Assembly (NCBI GenBank): GCA_910588955.1
Contig: CAJURQ010000010.1
Span: forward strand, 1-64,000
DNA: 64,000 bases
Source: an uncultured Lachnospiraceae bacterium
GTDB lineage: Bacteria; Bacillota; Clostridia; Lachnospirales; Lachnospiraceae
Direction: 5' to 3'
Shown: one piece after another, positions 25,467 through 34,300 of the stretch
Layout of the letters: each line of letters starts with the position of its first letter
Position numbering within the stretch: position 1 is the stretch's first letter
The notes under the pieces: model-generated
Seen by the model: the letters and a program-made list of their open reading frames with translations, nothing else
What the model was told of the DNA's origin: nothing
Database searches by the model: none
Made by a program: the position numbers and the translations under genes

Positions 25467-26378
25467 ATGAAAACGGTGCAGAAGATTGAATTTCATACCG
25501 GCAGCAAGGAGGAACTGCTTCCCGGTTTTACGGAGGAATTTCCTTATATCGCGACCAGAGTTGAACTGGACAAATATACGGGGCGTTATGTGCCGTGGCA
25601 CTGGCACAGGGCGGTGGAAATCTTTTATATGGAGAGCGGCAGTCTGGAATATCATACGCCCCACGGAAGGATAGAGTTTCCCGCCGGAAGCGGCGGCATG
25701 GTAAATGCGAATGTGCTCCATATGACGAGAGTGCTGTCACGGACAGAAAAGAATATACAGCTTCTCCATATTTTTGACGCATCCCTGCTTGGCGGAGAGC
25801 AGGGGAGCAGAATAGAAAGGCAATATATTGCCCCTATTGTGACGGCGCCGCAAATAGAGGTTATCCCTGTTTTTCCGGGAAATGCGCTGCAGGATTGTAT
25901 TTTGGAACGTATTTTGGAATCATTACATCTTCCAAATGACAAATTTGGGTATGAGATGAAACTGCGGGAGGCATTGTCGGAAATATGGTTAATGCTGTTT
26001 GAGCTGTCCCGTCCCATGCTGGAGCAGGGAGGGGAGGCGAACAGGAATAATGATAAGATTAAGCTGATGATGATTTATATTCACGAACATTATCCGGAAA
26101 AGATTTCCAATCGGGAACTGGCGGCAGCGGCGTATCTCAGCGAGCGGGAATGCTTCCGAGTATTCCACGATTATCTGCACATGACGCCCGTGGAATATAT
26201 CAAGAGTTACCGCCTGCAGAAGGCAAGTCAGATGCTGGAAAAAGGGCAGGAGCCGATTACAGAGATCTGTCATGCCTGCGGTTTGGGAAGCAGCAGTTAC
26301 TTTGGAAAGGTATTCCGGGAGTACGCGGGCTGTACGCCTCTGGAATATCGGAGAAAATGGCAGGATAGTGATATATAA
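25467..26378 (+). CDS. AraC-family transcriptional regulator 2
   Basis: A 303-residue AraC/XylS regulator. The N-terminal cupin has the motif PWHWHRAVEIFYMESGS (about 43-59), the sugar-pocket region typical of carbohydrate regulators, and VNANVLHMTRV. The C-terminal HTH has ISNRELAAAAYLSERECFRVF and GLGSSSYFGKVFREYAGCTP-LEYRR. The architecture resembles the AraC gene at 28345. It starts 12 bases after AraC 1, so the two are likely co-transcribed. Note the binding site GGAG seven bases upstream. Confidence 0.9.
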   Translation: MKTVQKIEFHTGSKEELLPGFTEEFPYIATRVELDKYTGRYVPWHWHRAVEIFYMESGSLEYHTPHGRIEFPAGSGGMVNANVLHMTRVLSRTEKNIQLLHIFDASLLGGEQGSRIERQYIAPIVTAPQIEVIPVFPGNALQDCILERILESLHLPNDKFGYEMKLREALSEIWLMLFELSRPMLEQGGEANRNNDKIKLMMIYIHEHYPEKISNRELAAAAYLSERECFRVFHDYLHMTPVEYIKSYRLQKASQMLEKGQEPITEICHACGLGSSSYFGKVFREYAGCTPLEYRRKWQDSDI

Positions 26379-26463
26379 TGGCGGGAATTAAATATTTTTA
26401 CCATTCGGACTGCAATATAATGATACCCGTAAAGACAACATACATTTACGGAGGAGGTTCGAT

Positions 26464-27048
26464 ATGGCAGAGTATAAAGACAGTGACTTTCTGGAAACCG
26501 CAGACAGCGGCACGTTAAAACTGATTGCCCGGACAAGGGAGCTGACGCGGGAATATTATCTTTCGGATTATGAGGACACGGAAAAGAGAGAAGCTATTTT
26601 GCGGGAGCTTCTAGGCGGCATGGGAGAAAATGTGAAAATTGACACGCCGTTCCACTGTGACCGCGGGAACAATATTTTTCTGGGAAATGATGTGATTATC
26701 GGCATTAACTGCACCTTTGTGGACAATGCGGAAATTCGCATAGGAAACCGGGTACTGATTGCGTTGAACGTGCAGTTTTACACAAGCTCGCACCCGGTTC
26801 TGCCACAGGAGCGTCTGGTGGATGACTGGAAAGAGAAGGGAACCACATTTTTTAGAACATATGCGCGCCCGATAGAAATAAAGGATAACGTCTGGATCGG
26901 CGGCGGCAGTATTCTTCTGCCGGGCGTGACGGTCGGGGAAAACAGCGTGATCGGGGCGGGGAGCGTTGTGACCCGTTCGATTCCGGCAAACTGCGTCGCG
27001 GTGGGAAATCCATGCAGGGTTATCCGTACATTGGAGGAGGAAGTTTAG
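26464..27048 (+). CDS. Sugar O-acetyltransferase (maltose/galactoside acetyltransferase type)
   Basis: A 194-residue left-handed beta-helix acetyltransferase of the Maa/LacA family. It has the N-terminal ~50-residue Mac domain (LIARTRELTREYYLSDYED), hexapeptide repeats, and the C-terminal signature WIGGGSILLPGVTVGENSVIGAGSV. Transfers acetyl from acetyl-CoA to a sugar hydroxyl. GGAGGAGG precedes ATG 26464. The HAD gene starts two bases after its stop, so the two are translationally coupled. Confidence 0.9.
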   Translation: MAEYKDSDFLETADSGTLKLIARTRELTREYYLSDYEDTEKREAILRELLGGMGENVKIDTPFHCDRGNNIFLGNDVIIGINCTFVDNAEIRIGNRVLIALNVQFYTSSHPVLPQERLVDDWKEKGTTFFRTYARPIEIKDNVWIGGGSILLPGVTVGENSVIGAGSVVTRSIPANCVAVGNPCRVIRTLEEEV

Positions 27049-27050
27049 GT

Positions 27051-27848
27051 ATGAGTCTGGAAAACATTAAAATTATTTTTTTCGATATCGACGGCACGCT
27101 GATCGATATCCACAGCAGAAAGATAACGGAGAGAACGCTTAAGACACTGATCCGGTTGAAGGAGCGGAATTTCATTCTTTGTCTCTCGACAGGAAGGTCT
27201 CCGATGACCGTGCCGCATTTTGAGGGATGGAAGCCGGACGTGTATCTCACCTTTAACGGCTCGTACTGTTATGACGGGCAGCAGGTGATCTACAAGAATC
27301 CGCTCTCCACCGCGGACGCAAAGCGGATTGTAAAAAACGCCGCCTCGATCAACAGACCCGTGTCAGCTGCCACGCCGGAAAAACTGGCGGCGAACGGGAA
27401 AGATGAGGATTTAGTGAAATATTTTGCGCTTGCCAAGCTGGACGTGGATGTGTCCGATGATTTTGGTGAGATGATAGAGAACGATGAGATATATCAGATC
27501 ATGTCGGGAGGACGGGAAAGCGAGTACCCGGCATTCCTGCAAGACGTGGAAAACGCGAAGATAGCGGCATGGTGGGACCGGGCGGTGGATATTATCCCGG
27601 CGGACAGCGGAAAAGGCGTCGGGATTGAACATGTGCTGGCACATTATCATTTGAAAAAGGAGGAAGCGCTCGCCTTTGGGGACGGCAACAACGACATTGA
27701 AATGCTGCAGGCGGTAGGTACGGGCGTTGCCATGGAGAACGGATCGGATGAGTTGAAGGCGGTGGCGGACGATATATGTGGGCACGCGGCGGAGGACGGG
27801 GTCTATCATTACTGCGTGAAGCACGGGCTGATCGAGGAAATTGAATGA
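27051..27848 (+). CDS. HAD-superfamily phosphatase, Cof type
   Basis: A 265-residue HAD IIB hydrolase. Motif I is FFDIDGTLID (nucleophile Asp of DxD), motif II CLSTGRSP, motif III lysine region GIEHVLAHYHLKKEEALAF, and motif IV GDGNNDIEMLQ. Substrates are usually sugar phosphates or flavin intermediates. ATG 27051 is preferred to an upstream in-frame start that overlaps the acetyltransferase. It is coupled to the acetyltransferase and converges on the HPr-like gene. Confidence 0.9.
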   Translation: MSLENIKIIFFDIDGTLIDIHSRKITERTLKTLIRLKERNFILCLSTGRSPMTVPHFEGWKPDVYLTFNGSYCYDGQQVIYKNPLSTADAKRIVKNAASINRPVSAATPEKLAANGKDEDLVKYFALAKLDVDVSDDFGEMIENDEIYQIMSGGRESEYPAFLQDVENAKIAAWWDRAVDIIPADSGKGVGIEHVLAHYHLKKEEALAFGDGNNDIEMLQAVGTGVAMENGSDELKAVADDICGHAAEDGVYHYCVKHGLIEEIE

Positions 27849-27879
27849 AAAAGTGCGGGGGATTTTTAAGCCCCCGCAC
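27846..27879 (-). terminator. Terminator of the HPr-like gene, overlapping its stop codon
   Basis: Perfect 9-bp GC stem, 27853-27861 with 27871-27879, followed on the - strand by TTTTT (27848-27852). The stop codon of the - strand gene (27866-27868) lies in the loop, so the last four codons form one arm of the terminator. Confidence 0.85.
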
Positions 27880-28108
27880 CTACCATGTAAGCCATGAAAC
27901 TGTAGCTGTCCTGCACATCCGTCAGGTAAAGATCCAGCCAGAGCTCTCCCGGATTGATCATCCGAAGCATCTGCAAAACTGCTGCATTCTGCTTCAGATC
28001 GCAGAGCGTTTCGTTAGGCATTTCCAGAAATACGCTGCCGTGACTGTTTTCTACCATCTGGATGAACTTATCTGTGTTCTTGATTGTTCTGATATTAACC
28101 TTATACAT
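27866..28108 (-). CDS. Degenerate HPr-like small protein 1
   Basis: An 80-residue protein with the length and alternating strand/helix pattern of HPr (KVNIRTIKNTDKFIQMVEN; AAVLQMLRMINPGELWLDLYL). It lacks the GLHARPA motif with the phosphorylatable histidine and has KQNAAVLQM in place of the KS-I-GVM segment that carries the regulatory serine. It is similar in layout to the protein at 57547. AAGGGAG lies upstream of ATG 28108. It is transcribed away from AraC 3 and may be a regulator or a decayed relative; function not inferable. Confidence 0.55.
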   Translation of the reverse strand: MYKVNIRTIKNTDKFIQMVENSHGSVFLEMPNETLCDLKQNAAVLQMLRMINPGELWLDLYLTDVQDSYSFMAYMVGAGA

Positions 28109-28178
28109 AATTTTCTCTCCCTTCTTACATTTTATATGGATTTTAGTTTCCTCTGCCCTTTTCTTTTGTGTTACCTTG

Positions 28179-28194
28179 TGATATGATTATATCA
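28179..28194. promoter_or_regulatory. Dyad in the HPr-like / AraC intergenic region
   Basis: Arms TGATAT and ATATCA with a 4-base spacer. On the - strand it overlaps a TATAAT hexamer (plus-strand ATTATA at about 28186-28191), so it could be an operator at the HPr-like promoter. Weakly supported. Confidence 0.3.
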
Positions 28195-28344
28195 TCATAA
28201 AAAGTGATAATGTTAGGAATAAATCCGCATTATATATGATTATATTTCCAAACATGATTCTAGTAAGGTTTCATGTATAAAATGCAGTCTGCTGAGAGAA
28301 ATCATGTACAGTTGACAGCATATACAGCGAAAAGGAGAAGAAAT

Positions 28345-29232
28345 ATGATATTGCCGTGTAGTGTGCAGACAAATACGCAGGGGGAGGAACTTCGGGAGCA
28401 CGGAACGAGGCTGTTCCCGGTGGCATGTTATCTGGACCTGCTGCCACGGGATGAAATTGCTTGGCACTGGCACAATGAGCTGGAACTGGGTCTGATTGCG
28501 AGCGGTTCCGCTGTCGTGGAGACAGGGTCTGCGTCTTGTGTGCTCCGTGCCGGGGAGGGATTTTTTATCAACAGCAATATTCTGCACGCCGCAGCCTTAT
28601 CCGGGGACGAATCCTGTGAGATTCATTCCGTCGTTTTCCACCCGCGGGCGGTCAGCGGCAGCACGGATAACGTGATCTGGCAGAAATATCTGAAACCGCT
28701 GATAGAAAACCAGACCTGTCCCGGATTTTACCTCACGCCGGATGCGCCTTGGCAGAAACAGATTCTGGATTGTCTGGCGTCTCTTTGGAGGGCGGCGGAG
28801 AAAGAGTCTTTCGGATATGAAATACAAGTTCGGAATGAATTATCCTCGATTGTGGCGGCTCTTTCGGAAAACCAGCCGGCTGTCAGTAAGAAATCCTTTG
28901 GAAAAGAACAGCGTGACAATGCGAGAATCAAGGAAATGCTGATTTTTATTCAGGCAAATTACGACAGGGAGCTTACGATAGAGGATATCGCCTCCGCCTG
29001 TGCGATCAGCGCCAGCGAGTGCATTCGGTGTTTTCATGCGACGATCAATACGACGCCCATTGCTTACCTGAAATCTTACCGTCTCCAGCAGGCGGCGCTG
29101 AAGCTGCAGCTTACCACAGATAAGGTATCGGCGATTGCGGAGAGCTGCGGTTTTCAAGAGATGAGCTATTTCGCCAAGTCTTTCAAGGAGATCTACGGCT
29201 GCACGCCTTCCGAATATAGAATCGGAAAATAG
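28345..29232 (+). CDS. AraC-family transcriptional regulator 3
   Basis: A 295-residue AraC/XylS regulator with a cupin domain (EIAWHWHNELELGLIASGSA, about 41-60, and FFINSNILHAA) and a C-terminal double HTH (DNARIKEMLIFIQANYDREL, IEDIASACAISASECIRCF, EMSYFAKSFKEIYGC, PSEYR). ATG 28345 has AAGGAG eight bases upstream; an in-frame start at 28273 would add a basic, poorly conserved extension. It is directly upstream of the GH127 gene and is the obvious candidate regulator of it. Confidence 0.9.
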   Translation: MILPCSVQTNTQGEELREHGTRLFPVACYLDLLPRDEIAWHWHNELELGLIASGSAVVETGSASCVLRAGEGFFINSNILHAAALSGDESCEIHSVVFHPRAVSGSTDNVIWQKYLKPLIENQTCPGFYLTPDAPWQKQILDCLASLWRAAEKESFGYEIQVRNELSSIVAALSENQPAVSKKSFGKEQRDNARIKEMLIFIQANYDRELTIEDIASACAISASECIRCFHATINTTPIAYLKSYRLQQAALKLQLTTDKVSAIAESCGFQEMSYFAKSFKEIYGCTPSEYRIGK

Positions 29233-29317
29233 GATGCTTTCGGGGCATATGTGTAAAATCGGAAAATAATACAAATATAGGTGAATATAATCCATTTTAT
29301 ATCAGATATTTTCAGAA

Positions 29318-29323
29318 TATAAT
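29318..29323 (+). promoter_or_regulatory. Possible activator-dependent -10 element ahead of GH127
   Basis: TATAAT at 29318-29323 has no recognisable -35 at 16-18 bases upstream, as is common at AraC-activated promoters. An 11-base direct repeat ATCGGAAAATA starts at 29221 and 29258, 37 bases apart, upstream of it and could include binding half-sites. Confidence 0.35.
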
Positions 29324-29401
29324 ACATATTAGTAAATGGTAGAGAAAGAGGGCAGAATGCCCGCGTTCTGGGAGACGGACGATAATATGGAGGGTGAAGC
29401 G

Positions 29402-31339
29402 ATGGGCGATTTAAAGTTAGTCAGGGATTTTACGGTGGGGGAAGGTTTTTTCGGCAGATACGAGAAGCTGGTAAAGGATGTGGTGCTGCCTTATCAGGAG
29501 CGGGCGTTGAACGACCAGATTGAGGGGGCGGAGAAGAGCCATTGTATCGAAAATTTCCGCATGGCGGCGAAAAAGCTGAAAACCGGCAGCTGTGACGGTG
29601 AGTTTTACGGCATGGTATTTCAGGACAGCGACGTGGCGAAATGGCTGGAAGGCGCGGCGTACTCTCTGGCGCAGAATCCCGATGAGGAGCTGGAGAAGCG
29701 GTGCGATGAAATGATCGACCTAATCGGGGAGGCGCAGCAGAAGGACGGTTATCTCAACACTTACTTTACGGTGAAGGAGCCGGACAAGCGGTGGACAAAC
29801 CTGCACGAAGCACACGAACTCTACTGTGCGGGGCACATGATTGAGGCGGCGGTGGCATACGCCGAGTGTACGGGTAAATCAAAACTTTTGGAGATCATGT
29901 GTGACATGGCGGATCACATTTACCGTCATTTTATCGAGGAGGGGGCGGAAGGATATCCCGGGCACCCGGAGATTGAGCTTGCGCTGATGCGGCTGTACCG
30001 CAGCACGAAGGAGGAGAGATATAAGGCGCTGGCGATGCACTTTATCAATGTGCGCGGCGTTGACCCGGATTATTATAAGAAGGAAATGAAAAAGAATCCT
30101 TGGCGTGTCTGGGGCAATCATCCCGAGGACTTGGAGTATGCGCAGAATTATGCGCCGGTGCGGCAGCAGGACAAGGCGGTGGGACATGCCGTCCGGGCGG
30201 TATATCTTTACACAGGCATGGCGGACGCGGCGATGGAGACAGGCGACAGGGAGCTTGCGGAAGCCTGCAAAACGCTTTGGAACAATATCACGCAGCACAG
30301 AATGTATGTGACGGGAGCGATCGGTTCCGCCTATGAGGGGGAAGCTTTCACGAAGGACGATCATCTGCCAAACGATACGGCTTATGCGGAGACATGCGCG
30401 GCGATCGGGCTGATTTTTTTCTCCAACAAAATGTTATATTTGGAGCATAACGGCAAGTACGCCGACGTGATGGAGCGGGCGCTTTACAACTGTGTGTTGG
30501 CAGGTATGCAGCTTGACGGCACGAAATTTTTCTATGTGAATCCGCTGGAGGTACTGCCGGGTATTTCCGGGGAGGCGCAGACCCACAAGCACGCGCTGCC
30601 CGTCAGACCCAAGTGGTTTGCCTGTGCCTGCTGCCCGCCCAATGTGGCAAGGCTTTTGGGCTCTGTGGCGGAGTATGCGTGGCATGTGATACCGGGCACG
30701 TTGTTCTCTAACCTGTTTATCGCGGGCACACTGGATCTGGAAAAATATTTCGGCGGCAAGGTGACTCTTAAGACAAATTATCCCTACGACAATAAGCTGG
30801 AATATCGCTTTGCACCGCAGGAGGGGAAAAACAGCATGGAAGTGCCTCTGGCGATCCGCATTCCCGCGTGGAGCAGACAGACAAAGATTCTGCTGAACGG
30901 GGAAGAGACGAATTGCAAGATTCTGGACGGGTACGCGTACCTGAGAGGAGAATATTCGGCGGATGACGTCATTATGGTGGAGCTTGATCTGACGGTAAGG
31001 CGTGTGTATACCAGTAACCGCGTCTCCGAAAACACGGGAAAGACCGCCCTGCAGAGAGGACCGCTCATTTACTGCGCGGAGGGCGTGGATAATGAAAACG
31101 ATATCCTTTCCTTAAGCCTGAAAAAGGACGGGAAGGTGACGGTGGGTGAGTACCTGCCGGATGAACTGTTCGGCATTCAGAAGCTGTTTGCGGAAGGGTA
31201 CCGGGAGACGGTGAACGAGGAACTTTACAGCTTTGAAAGACAGGAGGCGCAGCCTTGTCAAATCACGTTGGTGCCCTATTATACGTGGGGTAATCGTGGG
31301 CTGAACCAGATGCGGGTGTGGATTCCGGAGCGGGATTAG
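29402..31339 (+). CDS. GH127-family beta-L-arabinofuranosidase
   Basis: A 645-residue cytoplasmic glycoside hydrolase (DUF1680/GH127) with no signal peptide. GH127 enzymes remove beta-L-arabinofuranosyl residues using a zinc-bound cysteine nucleophile. The expected ligands are present: Glu330 and Cys332 in AETCAAIG and Cys410-Cys411 in CACCPPNVARL. Other family features: QKDGYLNTYF, LYCAGHMIEAAVAY, GHAVRAVYLYTGMAD, RGPLIYCAEG. ATG 29402 has GGAGG ten bases upstream; a longer frame to 29336 lacks one. It lies between AraC 3 and the GH3 gene, forming a small arabinoside-degrading locus. Confidence 0.93.
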   Translation: MGDLKLVRDFTVGEGFFGRYEKLVKDVVLPYQERALNDQIEGAEKSHCIENFRMAAKKLKTGSCDGEFYGMVFQDSDVAKWLEGAAYSLAQNPDEELEKRCDEMIDLIGEAQQKDGYLNTYFTVKEPDKRWTNLHEAHELYCAGHMIEAAVAYAECTGKSKLLEIMCDMADHIYRHFIEEGAEGYPGHPEIELALMRLYRSTKEERYKALAMHFINVRGVDPDYYKKEMKKNPWRVWGNHPEDLEYAQNYAPVRQQDKAVGHAVRAVYLYTGMADAAMETGDRELAEACKTLWNNITQHRMYVTGAIGSAYEGEAFTKDDHLPNDTAYAETCAAIGLIFFSNKMLYLEHNGKYADVMERALYNCVLAGMQLDGTKFFYVNPLEVLPGISGEAQTHKHALPVRPKWFACACCPPNVARLLGSVAEYAWHVIPGTLFSNLFIAGTLDLEKYFGGKVTLKTNYPYDNKLEYRFAPQEGKNSMEVPLAIRIPAWSRQTKILLNGEETNCKILDGYAYLRGEYSADDVIMVELDLTVRRVYTSNRVSENTGKTALQRGPLIYCAEGVDNENDILSLSLKKDGKVTVGEYLPDELFGIQKLFAEGYRETVNEELYSFERQEAQPCQITLVPYYTWGNRGLNQMRVWIPERD

Positions 31340-31375
31340 TATAAAAATTACCTCAAATAAAGTATAAAAAGGGAA

Positions 31376-31404
31376 TTGTATCTGAGGAAGTTTCCCGTTA
31401 TACT
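31376..31404 (+). promoter_or_regulatory. Promoter of the GH3 gene
   Basis: -35 TTGTAT (31376-31381) and -10 TATACT (31399-31404), spaced 17 bases. Transcription would start near 31411, leaving a leader of about 180 bases before the GH3 start at 31594. Confidence 0.65.
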
Positions 31405-31523
31405 TACCTTAATATGGAATTTGAGCGAACAGGCGGTATGTCCATATGGATGTACCGTCGCTTTTATGCGCAGGACCAAGCAGATGAATATGCCGCCAGT
31501 GTGGCGCACGGTTCGCGCGGCTG

Positions 31524-31549
31524 GCAGGGGAAGACAGCGCTTCCCCTGC
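31524..31549 (+). promoter_or_regulatory. Leader hairpin ahead of the GH3 gene
   Basis: Perfect 10-bp hairpin, GCAGGGGAAG (31524-31533) with CTTCCCCTGC (31540-31549), 6-base loop, about 30 bases upstream of the ribosome binding site at 31578-31583. No T-run follows it. Purpose unknown; it may affect stability or translation. Confidence 0.45.
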
Positions 31550-31593
31550 GCGATTGCACATGCAGACAGAATCAAACAGGAGGTTACTACGAT

Positions 31594-33831
31594 ATGTTGA
31601 AGAAAGATGACAAAAAGAATGAGAAAAAACGAGAGAAGGAAATTGACAGGCTGGTGAAAAAACTGACGCTTGATGAAAAGATCGCCATGATTCACGGCGC
31701 GTCCCTGTTCCGCTCCGGGGCGGTGGAACGGCTGGGGATTCCTGCCATTGAGACATCCGACGGACCTATGGGCGTGCGCGCGGAGTTTATGGATGACAGG
31801 TGGATTCCGGCGGGCAATCAGGACGACATGGTGTCCTATCTCCCCAGCAACAGCGCGGTCGCTTCTTCGTGGAATCCGGATCTGGCACATGAAATGGGAC
31901 ATGTACTCGGCGCGGAGGCGAGGGCGCGAGGCAAGGATGTGATTCTGGCACCGGGCATTAATATCAAGAGAGATCCCCTCTGTGGCAGAAACTTTGAGTA
32001 CATGAGCGAGGATCCGGCTCTCACGAAGGCATTTGCAGTGCCTTTTATAAAGGGCGTGCAGGAAAACGACGTGGCGGCGTGCGTGAAGCATTTTGCGGCA
32101 AACGTGCAGGAGACGGACCGTCTGATGGTGGACGAGGAAATTGATGAGCGGACGCTCTATGAACTGTATCTGCCCGCATTCAAGGCGGCGGTACAGGAAG
32201 CGGGCTCTTACTCTATCATGGGCGCGTACAATAAAATCAACGGGACGCACTGCTGTGAGAACAAAAAGCTGTTGGACGAGATTCTGCGGAAAGAGTGGGG
32301 CTTTGACGGCGCGGTGATCAGCGACTGGGGCGGCGTGCATAAGACGAAAGAGGCGGCGGCGTGTTCTATGGATCTGGAAATGTCGATCTTCCCGGATTTT
32401 GACGACTATAAACTGGCAAATCCCTTAAAGGAACTGGTTGAGAAGGGCGAAGTTTCCGAGGACGCGGTGGATGCCAAGGTGAGAAATCTCCTTCGGATGA
32501 TGTACCGTCTGAAGATGATCGGACCGAAGAAGGATTCCCGCAAAGCGGGTGTATACAATGCGCCGGAACACCGGGAGGCGGTTCTCCGTGCGGCGGAGGA
32601 ATCCATGATTTTATTGAAGAACGAGAACCATACTCTTCCGCTGGACGCGAAGAAGATCAAAAAGCTGGCGGTGATCGGCGTGAATGCGGCGACGCTGCAC
32701 TCAAACGGCGGCGGCAGCGCGGAGATCAAGGCGCTCTATGAAATCTGCCCTCTGGCGGGGCTTAAGATGTATCTGGGTGGAAATACGCAGGTCGTGTATG
32801 CGCCGGGCTACTATGTGCCCGTGAAGACAAAAGCTTTTGAGGTGAACTGGCAGGCGGCGAGTCTGGACGATCTGAAAAATACCACGGTGGGACAGCCGCC
32901 GAGAGACGAGGCGGGCGAGGCGGATGCCCACAGGAAGGGCGAGGAGGAAAGGCTTGCCCAGATAGAGCGGGATAAGATTGAAATCCATGAAAAGAATCAT
33001 GCGCTCTTTGAGCAGGCGCTTGCGCTGGCAAAGGACGCCGACGCGGTGATTTTTGTGGGCGGTTTAAATCACGACTATGACTGTGAAGGCTCTGACAGAC
33101 CTGACATGAAGCTGCCCTACGAGCAGGATCTGTTGATTGACGAGCTTTTAAAAGTGAGAAAAGATACGATACTGACCTTTGTGGGCGGCTCTCCCGTGGA
33201 GATGCCATGGAGAGAACAGGCGCAGACGATTCTGTGGAGCTATTACGCAGGTATGGAGACGGGAAATGCGTTTGCGAAGATTATTTTCGGTGAGGTGAAC
33301 CCGTCCGGAAGACTGGCGGAAACATTCCCTGCAAAATATGAGGACTGCGTGACCGCAAAGAGCGGACAGTTCGGCAAGTGGGGCAAAATTACACTGGAGG
33401 AAGGGCTGTACTGCGGCTACCGCTATTATGACAGGCAGCGGATCAAACCGGCGTTCTGTTTCGGGTACGGTCTGTCTTACACGAATTTCGAGTACAGCGG
33501 TCTGACCTTGAAGGCGGAGAAAGGAAAGGACGTGAAATTGACTTTTACGGTCAAAAACGTCGGAAAGCGGGCGGGAGCGGAGACGGCGCAGATTTATATC
33601 GCGCCGATCGCGGCGCAGGTCGACAGACCCGATAAGGAGTTGAAAGCTTTTACCAAGGTGGAACTCGGCGCGGGACGCTCGAAAAAGGTTTCCCTGACTT
33701 TGAAACAGGAAGATTTTATGTATTTTGACGCGCAGTTACACAAATTTATCGCGGATGCGGGCGACTATGAAATTTTGGTGGGCGCGTCCTGCGAGGATAT
33801 TAGACTGCGGGGCATTGCAACATTAAACTGA
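31594..33831 (+). CDS. GH3-family beta-glycosidase
   Basis: A 745-residue retaining glycosidase, cytoplasmic (no signal peptide; the N-terminus is a charged Lys/Glu/Asp stretch). The GH3 N-terminal barrel has the nucleophile Asp244 in AVISDWGGV, plus ETSDGPMGVR, KRDPLCGRNFEYMSEDP and KHFAANVQE. The C-terminal alpha/beta domain (about 350-640) and a fibronectin-III-like domain at the end (about 660-740) are complete. No PA14 insert. ATG 31594 has AGGAGG ten bases upstream. Substrate could be a glucoside, xyloside or arabinoside; the GH127 neighbour favours plant-arabinoside breakdown. Confidence 0.93.
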   Translation: MLKKDDKKNEKKREKEIDRLVKKLTLDEKIAMIHGASLFRSGAVERLGIPAIETSDGPMGVRAEFMDDRWIPAGNQDDMVSYLPSNSAVASSWNPDLAHEMGHVLGAEARARGKDVILAPGINIKRDPLCGRNFEYMSEDPALTKAFAVPFIKGVQENDVAACVKHFAANVQETDRLMVDEEIDERTLYELYLPAFKAAVQEAGSYSIMGAYNKINGTHCCENKKLLDEILRKEWGFDGAVISDWGGVHKTKEAAACSMDLEMSIFPDFDDYKLANPLKELVEKGEVSEDAVDAKVRNLLRMMYRLKMIGPKKDSRKAGVYNAPEHREAVLRAAEESMILLKNENHTLPLDAKKIKKLAVIGVNAATLHSNGGGSAEIKALYEICPLAGLKMYLGGNTQVVYAPGYYVPVKTKAFEVNWQAASLDDLKNTTVGQPPRDEAGEADAHRKGEEERLAQIERDKIEIHEKNHALFEQALALAKDADAVIFVGGLNHDYDCEGSDRPDMKLPYEQDLLIDELLKVRKDTILTFVGGSPVEMPWREQAQTILWSYYAGMETGNAFAKIIFGEVNPSGRLAETFPAKYEDCVTAKSGQFGKWGKITLEEGLYCGYRYYDRQRIKPAFCFGYGLSYTNFEYSGLTLKAEKGKDVKLTFTVKNVGKRAGAETAQIYIAPIAAQVDRPDKELKAFTKVELGAGRSKKVSLTLKQEDFMYFDAQLHKFIADAGDYEILVGASCEDIRLRGIATLN

Positions 33832-33838
33832 TGCGGGG

Positions 33839-33868
33839 AATGTCTGCGTAATGCGTCGCGGACATTCA
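33839..33868 (+). terminator. Weak terminator-like hairpin after GH3
   Basis: GAATGTC-type arms (33839-33849 with about 33858-33868, one mismatch) and an 8-base loop but no T-run; it may be a processing or stability element rather than a terminator. Confidence 0.4.
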
Positions 33869-34037
33869 TAAATACGCGCCTGCTTTGTATCACATGCCAC
33901 CCCGGCGTGCATACTGATTTTATGACAATTTATCTCAGAATGATTCTGAATGAAATTGTTCGGACAGGTAAAGAATAAGACGGAAATCTTATTTATAACT
34001 GATAACTGAAAATCAGATGCAGGAAAGGGTGGAAAAA

Positions 34038-34274
34038 ATGGATTATAATACGTTACCTGTCGGTCTTGGGCTCGCCTTTGCGACGAACCGCGCGGCGATG
34101 GATCGATTTGTGGATATGACCGACGATGAGAAGAAAGAGTTTGTGGAGAGAAGCCGGGGCGTGATGTCCAAAAAGGAGACGGACAGTCTGGTGAGCTCCC
34201 TTACGGAGGACGAGGAGCCGGATCTCCATCTCGAAGATGTGAATCAGATTTTTAAAGGACCGGGCATCGGATAG
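34038..34274 (+). CDS. Small conserved hypothetical protein
   Basis: A 78-residue acidic, soluble protein beginning MDYNTLPVGLGLAFATNRAA, with DDEKKEFVERSRGV and a C-terminal acidic stretch (TEDEEPDLHLED). I do not recognise a named family. The start ATG 34038 has GGAAAGGGTGG upstream. It is followed by cca after 26 bases and is probably co-transcribed with it. No catalytic motif, membrane segment or metal-binding pattern is visible. Confidence 0.6.
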   Translation: MDYNTLPVGLGLAFATNRAAMDRFVDMTDDEKKEFVERSRGVMSKKETDSLVSSLTEDEEPDLHLEDVNQIFKGPGIG

Positions 34275-34300
34275 ACGGCTCGGAAGTTTAAGGAGTTTTT

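Noticed and set aside
31414..31593. N-terminal extension of the GH3 protein
   Set aside because: The reading frame is open and starts with ATG, but it has no ribosome binding site, would be nearly leaderless from the predicted promoter, and does not resemble GH3 sequence; AGGAGG points to 31594.
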